A DNA stretch of 64,000 nt, taken from NCBI RefSeq assembly GCF_026226615.1, contig NZ_JAJAPB010000009.1, forward strand, positions 1 to 64,000, given 5' to 3'. Every line of letters begins with the position of its first letter. Within the stretch, counting starts at the first letter, position 1. Source of the DNA: Geovibrio ferrireducens (lineage in GTDB: Bacteria > Chrysiogenota > Deferribacteres > Deferribacterales > Geovibrionaceae). The notes beneath the pieces were generated by a model that ran no database searches, had not been told where the DNA came from, and saw nothing but the letters and a program-made list of their open reading frames with translations. Made by a program: the position numbers and the translations under genes. Positions 23,399-32,116 of the stretch are shown here, in pieces.

Positions 23399-25039
23399 TT
23401 ATACCTCCACGACAGCGGCCGCCACTGCGGGCCTTCTGTCCATACTTTTTCTGAAAAAACGCCTGACGAGTTTTTCAATAAAATCTTCCAGCAGGGTGTA
23501 ATCCCCGTTTGCTTCCTCTATGAGGCTTGCCATGTTATCGCTCAGGTATTTTCTGAGCTCAAATGTTGTGCGGTCATCTATACGGAAGCCTTTCACTCTG
23601 ACCACGGGAGGCGTTTCAAGCGCCTCGTAAAGCGGACTGTAAAGCACAGTAACCGCCACAGCACCGTCACGGCAAAGGCTTTTGCGGTCTTTCAGCAGTT
23701 CCTCGTCTATCACGGTTCTGCCCCGCTGGTCAATATATACAGCCCCGTGGGGTATATCGTCAACGGCTACAAGTTTACCGCCGGCAAAAACAGCCTTCAT
23801 GCCGTCCTTGACGGGCAGAACGCTTTCCCGTTCGAAGTGCCCTGTCTTCATGGCGGTTTTGCGCATGTGAGCCAGATGCATCTCTTCGCCGTGTACGGGT
23901 ATGAGGTACGAAGGCCTCGTAAGGTTCATCATTTTTGTGAGTTCCCCTCTGGAAGCATGGCCGGAAACGTGTATTTTACGTGCGGCAGTGTCTATTACCT
24001 CGCCGCCGTTTTCATAGATCAGGTTTATGAGCCTGTTCAGGTTTTTTTCATTACCCGGAATAACGCGGGAGGAGATTATGAAGGTGTCGCCGGGCTCCAC
24101 TTTCAGATCCCTGCGCTCGCGGGAGGCTATGCGGTAAAGGGTGCTCTGGGTCTCCCCCTGACAGCCGGTGATTATGTAAACCACCTTGTTTTCCGGCATT
24201 TTTTTGCCTGCGGAAAGCTGTACAATCGCCTTGGGCGGTATGTCCAGATAGCCTATCTTCTTTGCTATATCAACATTGCGCTCAATGGAGGCTCCTTCAA
24301 GCACCACCTTGCGCCCAAGCTCCTCGGCGGCTTCTATCACCTGCCTGAGCCTGTCAAGGTTTGAGGAGAATGTGGTGAAGAACACTCGCCCGGGTGAACT
24401 GCGTATTATATCCTTAAGCTCTGCTTTTATGGATGACTCTGAGTTGGTAAAACCTTCGTTCTGTGAGTTGGTGGAGTCCAGCAGGAGACAGGTAAGCCCG
24501 CCTGCTGCGAGGGGTGCGAAGTCATCCTCGTTGAAAGGTTCACCGGAGACGGGGGTGTAGTCTATCTTAAAATCAGAGCAGTGAAGGGCTGAGAACGGCC
24601 CGTGCTTTACATATATGGCAAAGGTGTCCCCTATGGAGTGAGTGACGGGGAGAAAGGTCACGGAGAAATCACCGATTTTCACTGTTTCCCTTGATTCAAC
24701 AGGGATCAGGGTTACCTTCTCCTTCTTTGAGCCGAGCTTGGCTGCGAGGATGCCCAGAGAAAGCTTTCCGCCGTAGACAGGTACATTGAACTCGCTGAGA
24801 AAATAGGGCAGGGCGCCTATATGATCCTCATGCCCGTGGGAAACAAGAACCGCCTTAAGCTTGTGCTCTATGTCTCTTATATATGTAAAGTCGGGGATTA
24901 TGTAGTCCACACCGGGGTATGTGTAGTCCGCAAACATCACGCCGCAGTCAACGACCACTGCTGTGTCCTCGGTTTCATAAACATACATATTCATGCCGAT
25001 TTCGCCTACTCCGCCGAGTACGGCAACTGATGCCCTCAT
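23399..25039 (-). CDS. rnj: Ribonuclease J
   Basis: 546 aa metallo-beta-lactamase/beta-CASP nuclease. Metal motif SHGHEDHIGALPYF (about residues 69-82); further ligands in PVTHSIGDT and LHCSDFKIDYTP; beta-CASP motifs RVFFTTFSSNLDRL and HVSGHASRGEL. The C-terminal RNase J tail (about 440-546) is present. It degrades and matures RNA with 5' exonuclease and endonuclease activity. First gene of rnj-uppP-ftsK as transcribed. Confidence 0.93.
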   Translation of the reverse strand: MRASVAVLGGVGEIGMNMYVYETEDTAVVVDCGVMFADYTYPGVDYIIPDFTYIRDIEHKLKAVLVSHGHEDHIGALPYFLSEFNVPVYGGKLSLGILAAKLGSKKEKVTLIPVESRETVKIGDFSVTFLPVTHSIGDTFAIYVKHGPFSALHCSDFKIDYTPVSGEPFNEDDFAPLAAGGLTCLLLDSTNSQNEGFTNSESSIKAELKDIIRSSPGRVFFTTFSSNLDRLRQVIEAAEELGRKVVLEGASIERNVDIAKKIGYLDIPPKAIVQLSAGKKMPENKVVYIITGCQGETQSTLYRIASRERRDLKVEPGDTFIISSRVIPGNEKNLNRLINLIYENGGEVIDTAARKIHVSGHASRGELTKMMNLTRPSYLIPVHGEEMHLAHMRKTAMKTGHFERESVLPVKDGMKAVFAGGKLVAVDDIPHGAVYIDQRGRTVIDEELLKDRKSLCRDGAVAVTVLYSPLYEALETPPVVRVKGFRIDDRTTFELRKYLSDNMASLIEEANGDYTLLEDFIEKLVRRFFRKSMDRRPAVAAAVVEV

Positions 25040-25289
25040 CTTGCTCCTTAATTTCTCTGAATAACGGATATTTTAAGGTAAACGCAATTAAATGAAAAGG
25101 CAAGGATTAGGAAATGATCCAAATTGATCTGCTTCGTTTGAGTTCTTTGCTTTGCAGGATTACTTAATCCAGCCGTTGTTCACCTTAAGTCGGCAGTGGT
25201 AGTGTTTATATCTCTGGTAAATTATTACATCACTGCTTTGTAAACTTTTAATAATTTTCACTCGAATACATTATAATAAGCAAACTATA

Positions 25290-25311
25290 GTATTTACTAA
25301 CAAGTAAATAC
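25290..25311. promoter_or_regulatory. Perfect 9-bp inverted repeat in the AT-rich leader
   Basis: GTATTTACT (25290-25298), AACA, AGTAAATAC (25303-25311), about 300 nt upstream of the 480-aa nuclease-like gene. Symmetry fits a repressor site or an RNA hairpin. The rest of the 575-nt gap 25040-25614 is AT-rich from about 25200 and has no supportable gene. Confidence 0.4.
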
Positions 25312-25614
25312 ATATTCATTGTTCATAATAAGGGAATGGTGCTTATTTTTTGGCAGTTTTTTTGGGGGAGGGGAATTGTATGGTGTTTAATTTGAAAAGG
25401 AAGAAAGTCTAAACAGGTTTCATATAAAAAATGTGTGTTTAGTAACATGCAATCATACCCTTTTAGAATATAGTCACATGAAATTGACGTATTGTTATGT
25501 GCGGTGGTAAAATTATGGAGATTTTATAGCTTTAATCAGATTTGCAAGTATCATATTACTGCATGACATAGTACTGACTAACTATGTTGATATTACAATA
25601 ACCTTGAGGTTGTC

Positions 25615-27057
25615 ATGGGAAAGATCAAGAATCCAATTAATTTTTCAACAGCATTTAATTTGAACAAAAAGACAATTACTAAAATAGGAGTTGTCGATGT
25701 GATTTTAAATGTTGACACTAATTTGTTTATTGATCCTCTCTTATTGGAGAAATCAAAACATGCTGAAATGTCGGATGCTGCGTACAATAGTTACAGGAAA
25801 CGCTTTGAAACAATAATTAAGCTTCTTTCAAAATCTAAAAAAATAGGTGATACAGCTTGGCGTAATGCACTAAAGCAATTTCAATTCCATGAGGTGTCGT
25901 GGACATGTTTGGGATATGGCAGCTCTGTACGTGGTTCAGGATTCGGTTCTGAATTAATTACAAGTACTTTGTCAACTGCTAAAGATATTGTCGAACTAGG
26001 TATTGATGATGTAGACCTTTTTATGGCACTTGCTTTATTTGAGGAAGGTATTGGTCCAGATCGAATTAGTGATATGACAACGAATATAATCTTAAAAGAT
26101 TTGTGCACTTTTAATACACGTGTAATTAAACAACTAAAGCTTCCATCTGAAAAGTTCGAAATTGATGGGAAAATCATAAAACTTTTGAGTAATCCCTATT
26201 CCAAGAGCAAAGAACCGTTACTACTGGTTCCGAATGATATTGTCAGAGACCTGCCGATTGCAACAGATTGGAGCGAGGTGATTGATGCTGCTAGTAGAAA
26301 CCAAGCCTTACGGGATAAAGTTAATAGTAATATTGCTGGTATATGGATGTCGTTGACAAGAAAAGATAAAAAAAGACTTAAGAGCCAAGCTCTTGGTAGT
26401 AAAGAAGCATTTGAATCATTTTTATCTATTCTTAAAACAGCTAAAAAGGTTTCCTATGATGTAAACACAGATTACAATGGTGAAGTTTTCTGGGGCAGCT
26501 TAGTTGAGAGAGTTGCAAAAGAATTCCCTAAAGACTTTTCGAAATATCAAAACCGAAGACTTGATATTAGTGACGTTTATGCATTAGTTGGTGAAATCAT
26601 TAATGAATTTAAATTTCTAGTAGAAGAGCGCGATCTATGGCGGGAGCTATGGGATGAAACATTACAAAAACATAAAAAAGAAAAGGCTGCACAAAGGCTA
26701 TTTTTTGCAGTAGCTCATAGTTATTGCAAGAGTAATAATCTTGATATAACACCTGAGGCAAATACGGGTAATGGTCCTGTTGATTTTAAAGTTTCAAATG
26801 GTTATTTAGGGAAAGTATTAGTTGAAATCAAGTTATCAACAAATAATCTAGATCATGGATATGAAAGGCAACTTAAAATTTATCGTGATGCGGAACAAAC
26901 TCTTGCTGCGTATTACTTAGTAGTTGAGGTCAATAGTTACTCCGAAAGGAAAAAAAGGTTGTTGGCAATCAAGTCAAAACAAATTGGAATTGGACAAAAT
27001 GCATCAGAGATTGTTTGCATTAATGCACAGCCAAGGAAATCAGCTTCTAAGAGATAA
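25615..27057 (+). CDS. Uncharacterised protein with C-terminal PD-(D/E)XK nuclease-like domain
   Basis: 480 aa, family not recognised. The C-terminal region shows a nuclease-like motif set: E381, D390 in GNGPVDF, E404-x-K406 in VLVEIKLS, and Q419 in YERQLKIY, spaced as in PD-(D/E)XK enzymes. The N-terminal 340 residues are of unknown fold (conspicuous NLFIDPLLL at 36-44 and a Trp-rich segment LWRELWDE at 341-348). The gene is visibly richer in A+T than its neighbours, stands alone and opposite in strand between rnj and thiL, and has AT-rich flanks, all signs of recent acquisition. The ribosome site GAGG lies 7 nt before the ATG. A single-gene restriction or antiphage effector is a hypothesis. 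Confidence 0.7.
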   Translation: MGKIKNPINFSTAFNLNKKTITKIGVVDVILNVDTNLFIDPLLLEKSKHAEMSDAAYNSYRKRFETIIKLLSKSKKIGDTAWRNALKQFQFHEVSWTCLGYGSSVRGSGFGSELITSTLSTAKDIVELGIDDVDLFMALALFEEGIGPDRISDMTTNIILKDLCTFNTRVIKQLKLPSEKFEIDGKIIKLLSNPYSKSKEPLLLVPNDIVRDLPIATDWSEVIDAASRNQALRDKVNSNIAGIWMSLTRKDKKRLKSQALGSKEAFESFLSILKTAKKVSYDVNTDYNGEVFWGSLVERVAKEFPKDFSKYQNRRLDISDVYALVGEIINEFKFLVEERDLWRELWDETLQKHKKEKAAQRLFFAVAHSYCKSNNLDITPEANTGNGPVDFKVSNGYLGKVLVEIKLSTNNLDHGYERQLKIYRDAEQTLAAYYLVVEVNSYSERKKRLLAIKSKQIGIGQNASEIVCINAQPRKSASKR

Positions 27058-27091
27058 TTATATATAAATATCTTTTGCTAAATTTACTATA

Positions 27092-27145
27092 AATCAGAAA
27101 CAGAAAGCATAAAAATAAGTTTTTCATGGTTCAGTATTTCTGATT
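27092..27145. other. Inverted repeat downstream of the nuclease-like gene
   Basis: AATCAGAAA (27092-27100) and TTTCTGATT (27137-27145), 9/9 complementary with a 36-nt loop. It lies 35 nt past the stop codon. It could close a weak transcription end or mark the border of the AT-rich islet. Confidence 0.35.
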
Positions 27146-27246
27146 CATTTTTGATCAATTCTAAACAACAAGTTTCAATCAAGAATGCATGAGTTTAACA
27201 AGATAGGATTAGTGCCAAACCGCAGGACGTGGGTTCTACGGTATAT

Positions 27247-28110
27247 TTAAAGATGCTCCCACCCTTTTTCTGAAATATTCTCTCCGTCCATGAAAACTCC
27301 TGAGCCCTTTGTGACCTTACCTATGCGGTAAACAGGGCGTTTGAGGTCACGGTGAATGAGTTCCTCCATCTCCTTGGCGCGGCTTTCGGGCACGGTGAAA
27401 AGGAGGGCGAATTCCTCGCCGGAGCTGACGGCATCAGATATTCCGTATTCGGGAATCAGCCTTGAATCAAGTTCTATGCGCACTCCGCTTGCTTCTGCTA
27501 TGTGCGAGGCATCCCGCCCCAGACCATCGCTTATATCTATGCAGGAATTAACGCCGAAACTGCCGAGGTATTCCCCAAGCTCCGTTTCAGCCTTGTAGAG
27601 ATAATGGTCGTACACCCTCTCCCCGGCAAGCTCACGGGCAAGCATAGCCGCTGCGCCGCCCACAGGTCTGGAGAGATATACCTCGTCCCCCTCCTTTGCA
27701 CCGCTTCTCACGAGGACATTCTCCGAAGGGGAGCCGATTATGGTGAGGGATGCGAAAAAATGCGAGACGGAGGAGGTGGTGTCCCCGCCGATGAGTTTTA
27801 TATTATAATACGAGCATGCGTAGCGAACGGCCTCAGTGAGTCTGCCCTTGTCAAGCAGTTCAGGCAGGGCAACACCGAGGAGAGCCTTCTCCGCCCGTCC
27901 GCCCATTGCCGCTATGTCGCTTACATTCGCAGTGAAAAGCCTGAAAATTATGTTTTGCAGGGGAGCGCCTTCGGTGAAGTGCACCCCCTCCGTCACAATA
28001 TCCTTGGCTATCAGAAGCCCGTCAGTAAGAACGGCATCATCGCCTATTCCGTACAGACCGCCCTCCGGGCTCAGGCTTTTCAGGCTTTCTATAAAGGCAA
28101 ATTCCTTCAA
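27247..28110 (-). CDS. thiL: Thiamine-monophosphate kinase
   Basis: 287 aa, slightly shorter than the usual 310-330. The N-terminal GIGDDAVL motif (residues 21-28), the ligand segment IKLIGGDTTSS (about 104-114) and CIDISDGLGRDASHIAEASG (about 190-209) mark ThiL of the PurM/AIR-synthase fold. It phosphorylates thiamine monophosphate to the diphosphate cofactor. The start overlaps the thiE stop by 4 nt. Under the TPP riboswitch upstream of thiC. Confidence 0.92.
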   Translation of the reverse strand: MKEFAFIESLKSLSPEGGLYGIGDDAVLTDGLLIAKDIVTEGVHFTEGAPLQNIIFRLFTANVSDIAAMGGRAEKALLGVALPELLDKGRLTEAVRYACSYYNIKLIGGDTTSSVSHFFASLTIIGSPSENVLVRSGAKEGDEVYLSRPVGGAAAMLARELAGERVYDHYLYKAETELGEYLGSFGVNSCIDISDGLGRDASHIAEASGVRIELDSRLIPEYGISDAVSSGEEFALLFTVPESRAKEMEELIHRDLKRPVYRIGKVTKGSGVFMDGENISEKGWEHL

Positions 28111-28751
28111 AGCTCCTCCGCAAGCTCACGCATCAGCTTCGCATCGCAGTAAGGATCGCCGGAAGTGCAGAGTGCGGATGAAACCGCCACGCCGGAGAGC
28201 CCCATGCCTTTGAGATTTTTTATATTTGAAGCCTTTATGCCGCCTATGGCGATGGCGGGCAGCGGGCTTCTTTCCGTTATGAGCCTTATCCCCTCCGGCC
28301 CGATGACAGGGCGGAGATCCTTCTTCGTATCAGTATTAAACGCAGGCCCAACGCCGATGTATGACGCACCGCCGTTCACCGCCGTTTCCAGATCCGTTAA
28401 GCAGTTGCAGGAATACCCGTAGACCGTTTCCGGCCATGTACTCACCGCTGCCTCAAGGGGAATGTCCTTTATTCCCAGATGCACAGCCTCAGCACCCAGA
28501 GCAAGGGCAAGATCAACTCTGTCATTCACCACAAACAGAGTGCCCGTGCCTTCGATGAGCTCCATTATCCGGTGTCCTGTAATAAGCGTCCGGCGGAGGT
28601 CAGCCCCCTTGTTGCGGAGCTGGATTGCCGTTACCCCGCCCTCAATAACCGCCGGAATAAACTCATCCAGCGGCACTTGAAGCATGTCTTCCTCAAAAAC
28701 GAGGTAAAGCCTTAAATAGTCGGAAGCTTTTTGTCTATCTTCACTGCGCAT
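28107..28751 (-). CDS. thiE: Thiamine phosphate synthase
   Basis: 214 aa from ATG at 28751; a GTG at 28763 is also in frame. Either start lies inside the 3' end of thiC, giving a 40-52 nt overlap in another frame. Family motifs: AIQLRNKGADLRR (about residue 30), FVVNDRVDLALALGAEAVHLG (60-80; diphosphate and Mg site), GVGPAFNTDTKKD and IAIGGIKASNI. Joins the pyrimidine and thiazole halves of thiamine. The QLRNK spelling replaces the common QLREK. Confidence 0.9.
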   Translation of the reverse strand: MRSEDRQKASDYLRLYLVFEEDMLQVPLDEFIPAVIEGGVTAIQLRNKGADLRRTLITGHRIMELIEGTGTLFVVNDRVDLALALGAEAVHLGIKDIPLEAAVSTWPETVYGYSCNCLTDLETAVNGGASYIGVGPAFNTDTKKDLRPVIGPEGIRLITERSPLPAIAIGGIKASNIKNLKGMGLSGVAVSSALCTSGDPYCDAKLMRELAEEL

Positions 28752-29989
28752 AATTTCCCGCACATGGAGCAGGAATCAACATCCCTGTTCCTTTCGAATT
28801 TTTCTCTGGCCTTGGCCGGGTCTATTGCGAGGGAGAACATCCCTTCCCAGTTAAGCTCTTTTCTGTACTTACTCATAAGTATATTACGTTCCATCGCTCC
28901 GGGGTAGCCTTTTGCTATATCCGCAATGTGCCCTGCGATACGGGAGGCGATAACTCCTTCACGCACATCGTTTTCATCCGGCAGGCAGAGATGCTCCGCC
29001 GGTGTCACATAGCAGAGGAAATCCGCACCCGCAGCACCCGCTATGGCTCCGCCTATTGCTGCGGTTATATGGTCGTAACCGGGGGCAATATCGGTGGGAA
29101 GCGGTCCGAGGATATAGAAGGGCGCACCGTCGCAGAGGGTTTTCTGCAATGTCATGTTCGCCTCAATCTGGTTAAGGGGAACATGACCGGGGCCTTCTAT
29201 AATTACCTGAACATCCCGCTCCTTCGCCCTTTTGGCAAGTTCGCCGAGGATTATGAGCTCATCTATCTGGGCTCTGTCGGACGCATCAGCGATTGCGCCC
29301 GGACGGAAGCCGTCACCAAGGCTTAATGTTACATCATATTTATATGCTATATCCAGAAGATCTTCGTAATATTCATAAAGCGGGTTTTCTTTGCCGTTTC
29401 TGCGGATCCAGTTAGCGGTGATTGAACCGCCCCTGCTGACTATTCCGCAGACCCTGTCTGTTCTGTCCATTCTGGCGACTGATTCCTTCGTTACGCCGCA
29501 GTGAACTGTGATGTAGTCAATCCCCTGCTCGCATTGTTTCTCAATGCTGCGAAGCAGGACTTCCGGGTCCATCATCTCGGTGTTTTTATCCGCCATGGCA
29601 AGCTCAGCCGCAACTGCATACAGCGGAACAGCACCCACCATAACGGGAGAAGCCTCAAGTATAGCCCTGCGCACAGCTTCAAGGTCGCCCCCGGTGGAGA
29701 GATCCATCACGCTGTCAGTGCCTGCGTCAAGAGCCGCCTTAAGCTTGTCAAGCTCGCAGTCTATGAACGGACGGTCGCCGGATGTGCCTATGTTGGCGTT
29801 TACCTTGGTGCGCAGTCCGCGGCCTATGCCCATAACCTGAGCGAAATCTCTGTTTTTATTTTTAGGGATAACAACTTTGCCGTCCGCAATGAGGCACATG
29901 AGCTTTTCAGCTTCCATGAATTCGTCTGCGGCTATTTTCTTCATTTCGGGGGTGATTATGCCTTTACGGGCTGCTTCAAGCTGAGTCAT
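28712..29989 (-). CDS. thiC: Phosphomethylpyrimidine synthase ThiC
   Basis: 425 aa radical-SAM enzyme making HMP-P from AIR, of the short form lacking the long N-terminal extension of enterobacterial ThiC. The C-terminal cluster motif is CSMCGKLC near residue 409. Conserved segments include NANIGTSGDRP, DLSTGGDL, HCGVT and EGPGHVPLNQIEANM. First gene of thiC-thiE-thiL; ribosome site AAAGGCAGG sits 9 nt before the ATG, downstream of the riboswitch. Confidence 0.95.
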   Translation of the reverse strand: MTQLEAARKGIITPEMKKIAADEFMEAEKLMCLIADGKVVIPKNKNRDFAQVMGIGRGLRTKVNANIGTSGDRPFIDCELDKLKAALDAGTDSVMDLSTGGDLEAVRRAILEASPVMVGAVPLYAVAAELAMADKNTEMMDPEVLLRSIEKQCEQGIDYITVHCGVTKESVARMDRTDRVCGIVSRGGSITANWIRRNGKENPLYEYYEDLLDIAYKYDVTLSLGDGFRPGAIADASDRAQIDELIILGELAKRAKERDVQVIIEGPGHVPLNQIEANMTLQKTLCDGAPFYILGPLPTDIAPGYDHITAAIGGAIAGAAGADFLCYVTPAEHLCLPDENDVREGVIASRIAGHIADIAKGYPGAMERNILMSKYRKELNWEGMFSLAIDPAKAREKFERNRDVDSCSMCGKLCAVKIDKKLPTI

Positions 29990-30084
29990 TGATTTATACC
30001 TGCCTTTAAGTGAACTATTGATTATTTTCCGTAAGGGCGGGTAATGCGAAAAGGGTTCTGAGTGAAAAGACCAAAGAAAAACCG

Positions 30085-30170
30085 TTTCCCTACGCCGGCA
30101 TTATCCGGATCAGGTTACGGGGACTCTCTCAGCCTGCCCTTTTTAAACGGCAAGCACCCCCACGGATGTT
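30085..30170 (-). ncRNA. TPP riboswitch (THI element)
   Basis: On the minus strand: GGGGTGC (30163-30157), GGCTGAGAG, CCGTAACCTGATCCGGATAA, then TGCCGGCGTAGGGAAAC ending at 30085. These are the conserved CUGAGA and ACCUGAUC...AAUGCCGGCGnAGGGAA blocks of the thiamine pyrophosphate aptamer. The thiC start is about 95 nt further on; sequestration of its ribosome site is the likely mode, as no clear terminator hairpin with a U-run follows. Confidence 0.95.
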
Positions 30171-30255
30171 GGTTTAATCTACACTCTGATTTGAGCGAAT
30201 GCAAGAATAAGTGAAAGTTTTCTGACAATGGCTTGAAAAAGAAGGCTCGGAACCC

Positions 30256-31194
30256 TTAATAATTCGTTATCAGGAGCTCGCTGATTGAGCCTCGTTTGTC
30301 CGCACTGCTGTTTATGTTGCGGGCGGCTCTCACCCTGCGTATGCGGAAACCGCCATAGAGTGTCTCAAAGAAGCTGTCGGCGGGGTCTGCGTTTTTCGGG
30401 TCGGAGTTGCTGAGCATCTGCACGGCTCCCTTTTCACTGAGTCCGCGGAAGCAGGACGCGAGGCGCACCTGCTCCGTGTCGTCAAAGCCGCCTGTGGAAT
30501 ATGTTGTGAAGCATGCCGTCTTGTTCAGCGGCCTGTATGGCGGGTCGTAGTAGACAAAGCTGTTTTTTGATGCCTCAGCAAGCGCATCACCGAAATCGGC
30601 GTTAGTTATCTCTGCCTCAGTCTCATTGAGTGCTCTGCTCACCGCGAATATGTTTTCCGGCTCGATTATGGTAGGGGACTTGTATCTTCCGGCGGGAACG
30701 TTAAACTCCCCCCTGCTGTTCACCCTGAAAAGGCCGTTGAAGCAGGTTTTGTTCAGAAAAACCGTTGCCGCGGCACGGGTTACGGGCTCAAAACCTTTTC
30801 CGGCGTTGTACTGCCGTCTCTTGCTGTAATAGTATTCCGCACGTTCACGGTCATCAAGGGCAAGATACTCACAGGACAGGGAAAGACATGATTCTATGAA
30901 GTTCGAAGGGGAGTTTTTTATAACCGAATAAAGACCTGCAAGATCCGAATTGAGGTCGTTCAGAAAGGCTTTTTTGATGAGCCCCTTTGCCGCGAGGTGG
31001 AGAAAAACCGCTCCGCCGCCTATGAAGGGTTCGAAGTAAACCGTTCTTTTCTTTGGGAAAAACGGTTCGAACTGAGGAATTAGCTTAGCTTTACCGCCAG
31101 CCCATTTTAAAAACGGACGGGGGCGAAACGCATCCTCCCTGATTTGTATCGCCTGTCTGACACTCAATGAATTCTCCGTAAAAAGCGTTGTCAA
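30256..31194 (-). CDS. dam: DNA adenine methyltransferase (Dam, D12 class)
   Basis: 312 aa. SAM motif PFLKWAGGKAKLIPQ (about residues 27-41) and YFEPFIGGGAVFLHL (52-66), catalytic motif VYYDPPYRPLN (about 208-218) with DPPY intact. D12-class enzymes methylate adenine N6, typically in GATC. No restriction endonuclease is adjacent, so this looks like an orphan regulatory methylase. The start is TTG overlapping the HAD stop (TTGA), and it is the last gene of the operon. Confidence 0.88.
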   Translation of the reverse strand: MTTLFTENSLSVRQAIQIREDAFRPRPFLKWAGGKAKLIPQFEPFFPKKRTVYFEPFIGGGAVFLHLAAKGLIKKAFLNDLNSDLAGLYSVIKNSPSNFIESCLSLSCEYLALDDRERAEYYYSKRRQYNAGKGFEPVTRAAATVFLNKTCFNGLFRVNSRGEFNVPAGRYKSPTIIEPENIFAVSRALNETEAEITNADFGDALAEASKNSFVYYDPPYRPLNKTACFTTYSTGGFDDTEQVRLASCFRGLSEKGAVQMLSNSDPKNADPADSFFETLYGGFRIRRVRAARNINSSADKRGSISELLITNY

Positions 31195-31841
31195 CCAAGT
31201 ATATCGGTCAACTCCGAAATATCATTAAGCACGAATTTAACATTTTTGTTCATACATTCAGTTTCATTTCCGAAACCGTATGAAGCCCATGCCGCATCCA
31301 TGCCGCAATTCAGGGCAAAACCCGTATCCTGCACAGCGTCTCCTATCATTAAACATTCAGACGCTGAAACGCCGAAACGGGGCACAATTATTTCCGTAAA
31401 TGCCTGCGGATGAGGTTTCTGGAACTGACCGTCACGCTCCCCCGCCACAAGTCCGCAGAAAGGCGTAAGCCCCGTTACCTCTACAGACTGCACAACCACT
31501 GCGTGGTTTTTATTACTTATCACAGCAATGTCATAGCCTGTGCCGTGCAGGTTTTTCACCGTGTCAAAGGCCGAGGGGAAAAGCTTTGTCATCTCCATCC
31601 CCTCTTTGCGGTAATATTTTCTGTAAATATCAGTTACTTCCTGCGCTGTCACATCGTCCAGCCCGCCAAGGAGAGCGATCATCCGCATCAGCGGAATCCC
31701 TATCGCATTCCGCACGGATTTTTCATCCGGCGGAGTAAGACCGTATTCCCTGAATGCAGTTCTCATGCAGAACTGTATGGCAGGTTCGGTGGCGGCGAGT
31801 GTGCCGTCAAAGTCGAATATCAGAAGCTTATATTTATTCAT
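31191..31841 (-). CDS. HAD-family phosphatase (phosphoglycolate phosphatase-like)
   Basis: 216 aa. Motif I DFDGTLAATE (residues 9-18) with both Asp, motif II VISNKNHA, Lys in FQKPHPQAF and motif III MIGDAVQDTGFA. The alpha-helical cap (about 20-85) fits the Gph/PpaX subgroup. Substrate not determinable. It lies 2 nt after acyP and overlaps dam by 4 nt. Confidence 0.85.
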   Translation of the reverse strand: MNKYKLLIFDFDGTLAATEPAIQFCMRTAFREYGLTPPDEKSVRNAIGIPLMRMIALLGGLDDVTAQEVTDIYRKYYRKEGMEMTKLFPSAFDTVKNLHGTGYDIAVISNKNHAVVVQSVEVTGLTPFCGLVAGERDGQFQKPHPQAFTEIIVPRFGVSASECLMIGDAVQDTGFALNCGMDAAWASYGFGNETECMNKNVKFVLNDISELTDILG

Positions 31842-31843
31842 TC

Positions 31844-32116
31844 TCAGTGTCTTATCTCAAAGGAGGAAAATTCACCCGTGGGTTTCTCCTCCAGAACGGT
31901 CATATCTGTAACTTCGGAAAAGGGCGAGCCCGCACGGGCTTTTTTCAGCACCTCGGCAAGCTGAGCCTCAGTGCCTTCGGCAACAATCTCAACACTGCCG
32001 TCAGTAATATTGCGGATATACCCGCCCACGCCGAGAGGAGCCACGCCGTTATGCACAAACGCCCTGTAGCCCACTCCCTGCACTTTCCCTTTCACACGAA
32101 TTTCGATCCGTTTCAT
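31844..32116 (-). CDS. acyP: Acylphosphatase
   Basis: 90 aa, the standard family length. Catalytic Arg in VQGVGYRAFVHN (residues 13-24) and Asn in GYIRNITDGSVEI (about 33-45). Hydrolyses acyl phosphates. It starts on the stop codon of the carboxypeptidase gene. The same fold appears as the first domain of HypF. Confidence 0.92.
   Translation of the reverse strand: MKRIEIRVKGKVQGVGYRAFVHNGVAPLGVGGYIRNITDGSVEIVAEGTEAQLAEVLKKARAGSPFSEVTDMTVLEEKPTGEFSSFEIRH

Noticed and set aside
25380-25412. Ten-codon ORF in the AT-rich leader
   Set aside because: Too short and low-complexity, no conserved motif; not supportable as a gene or leader peptide.
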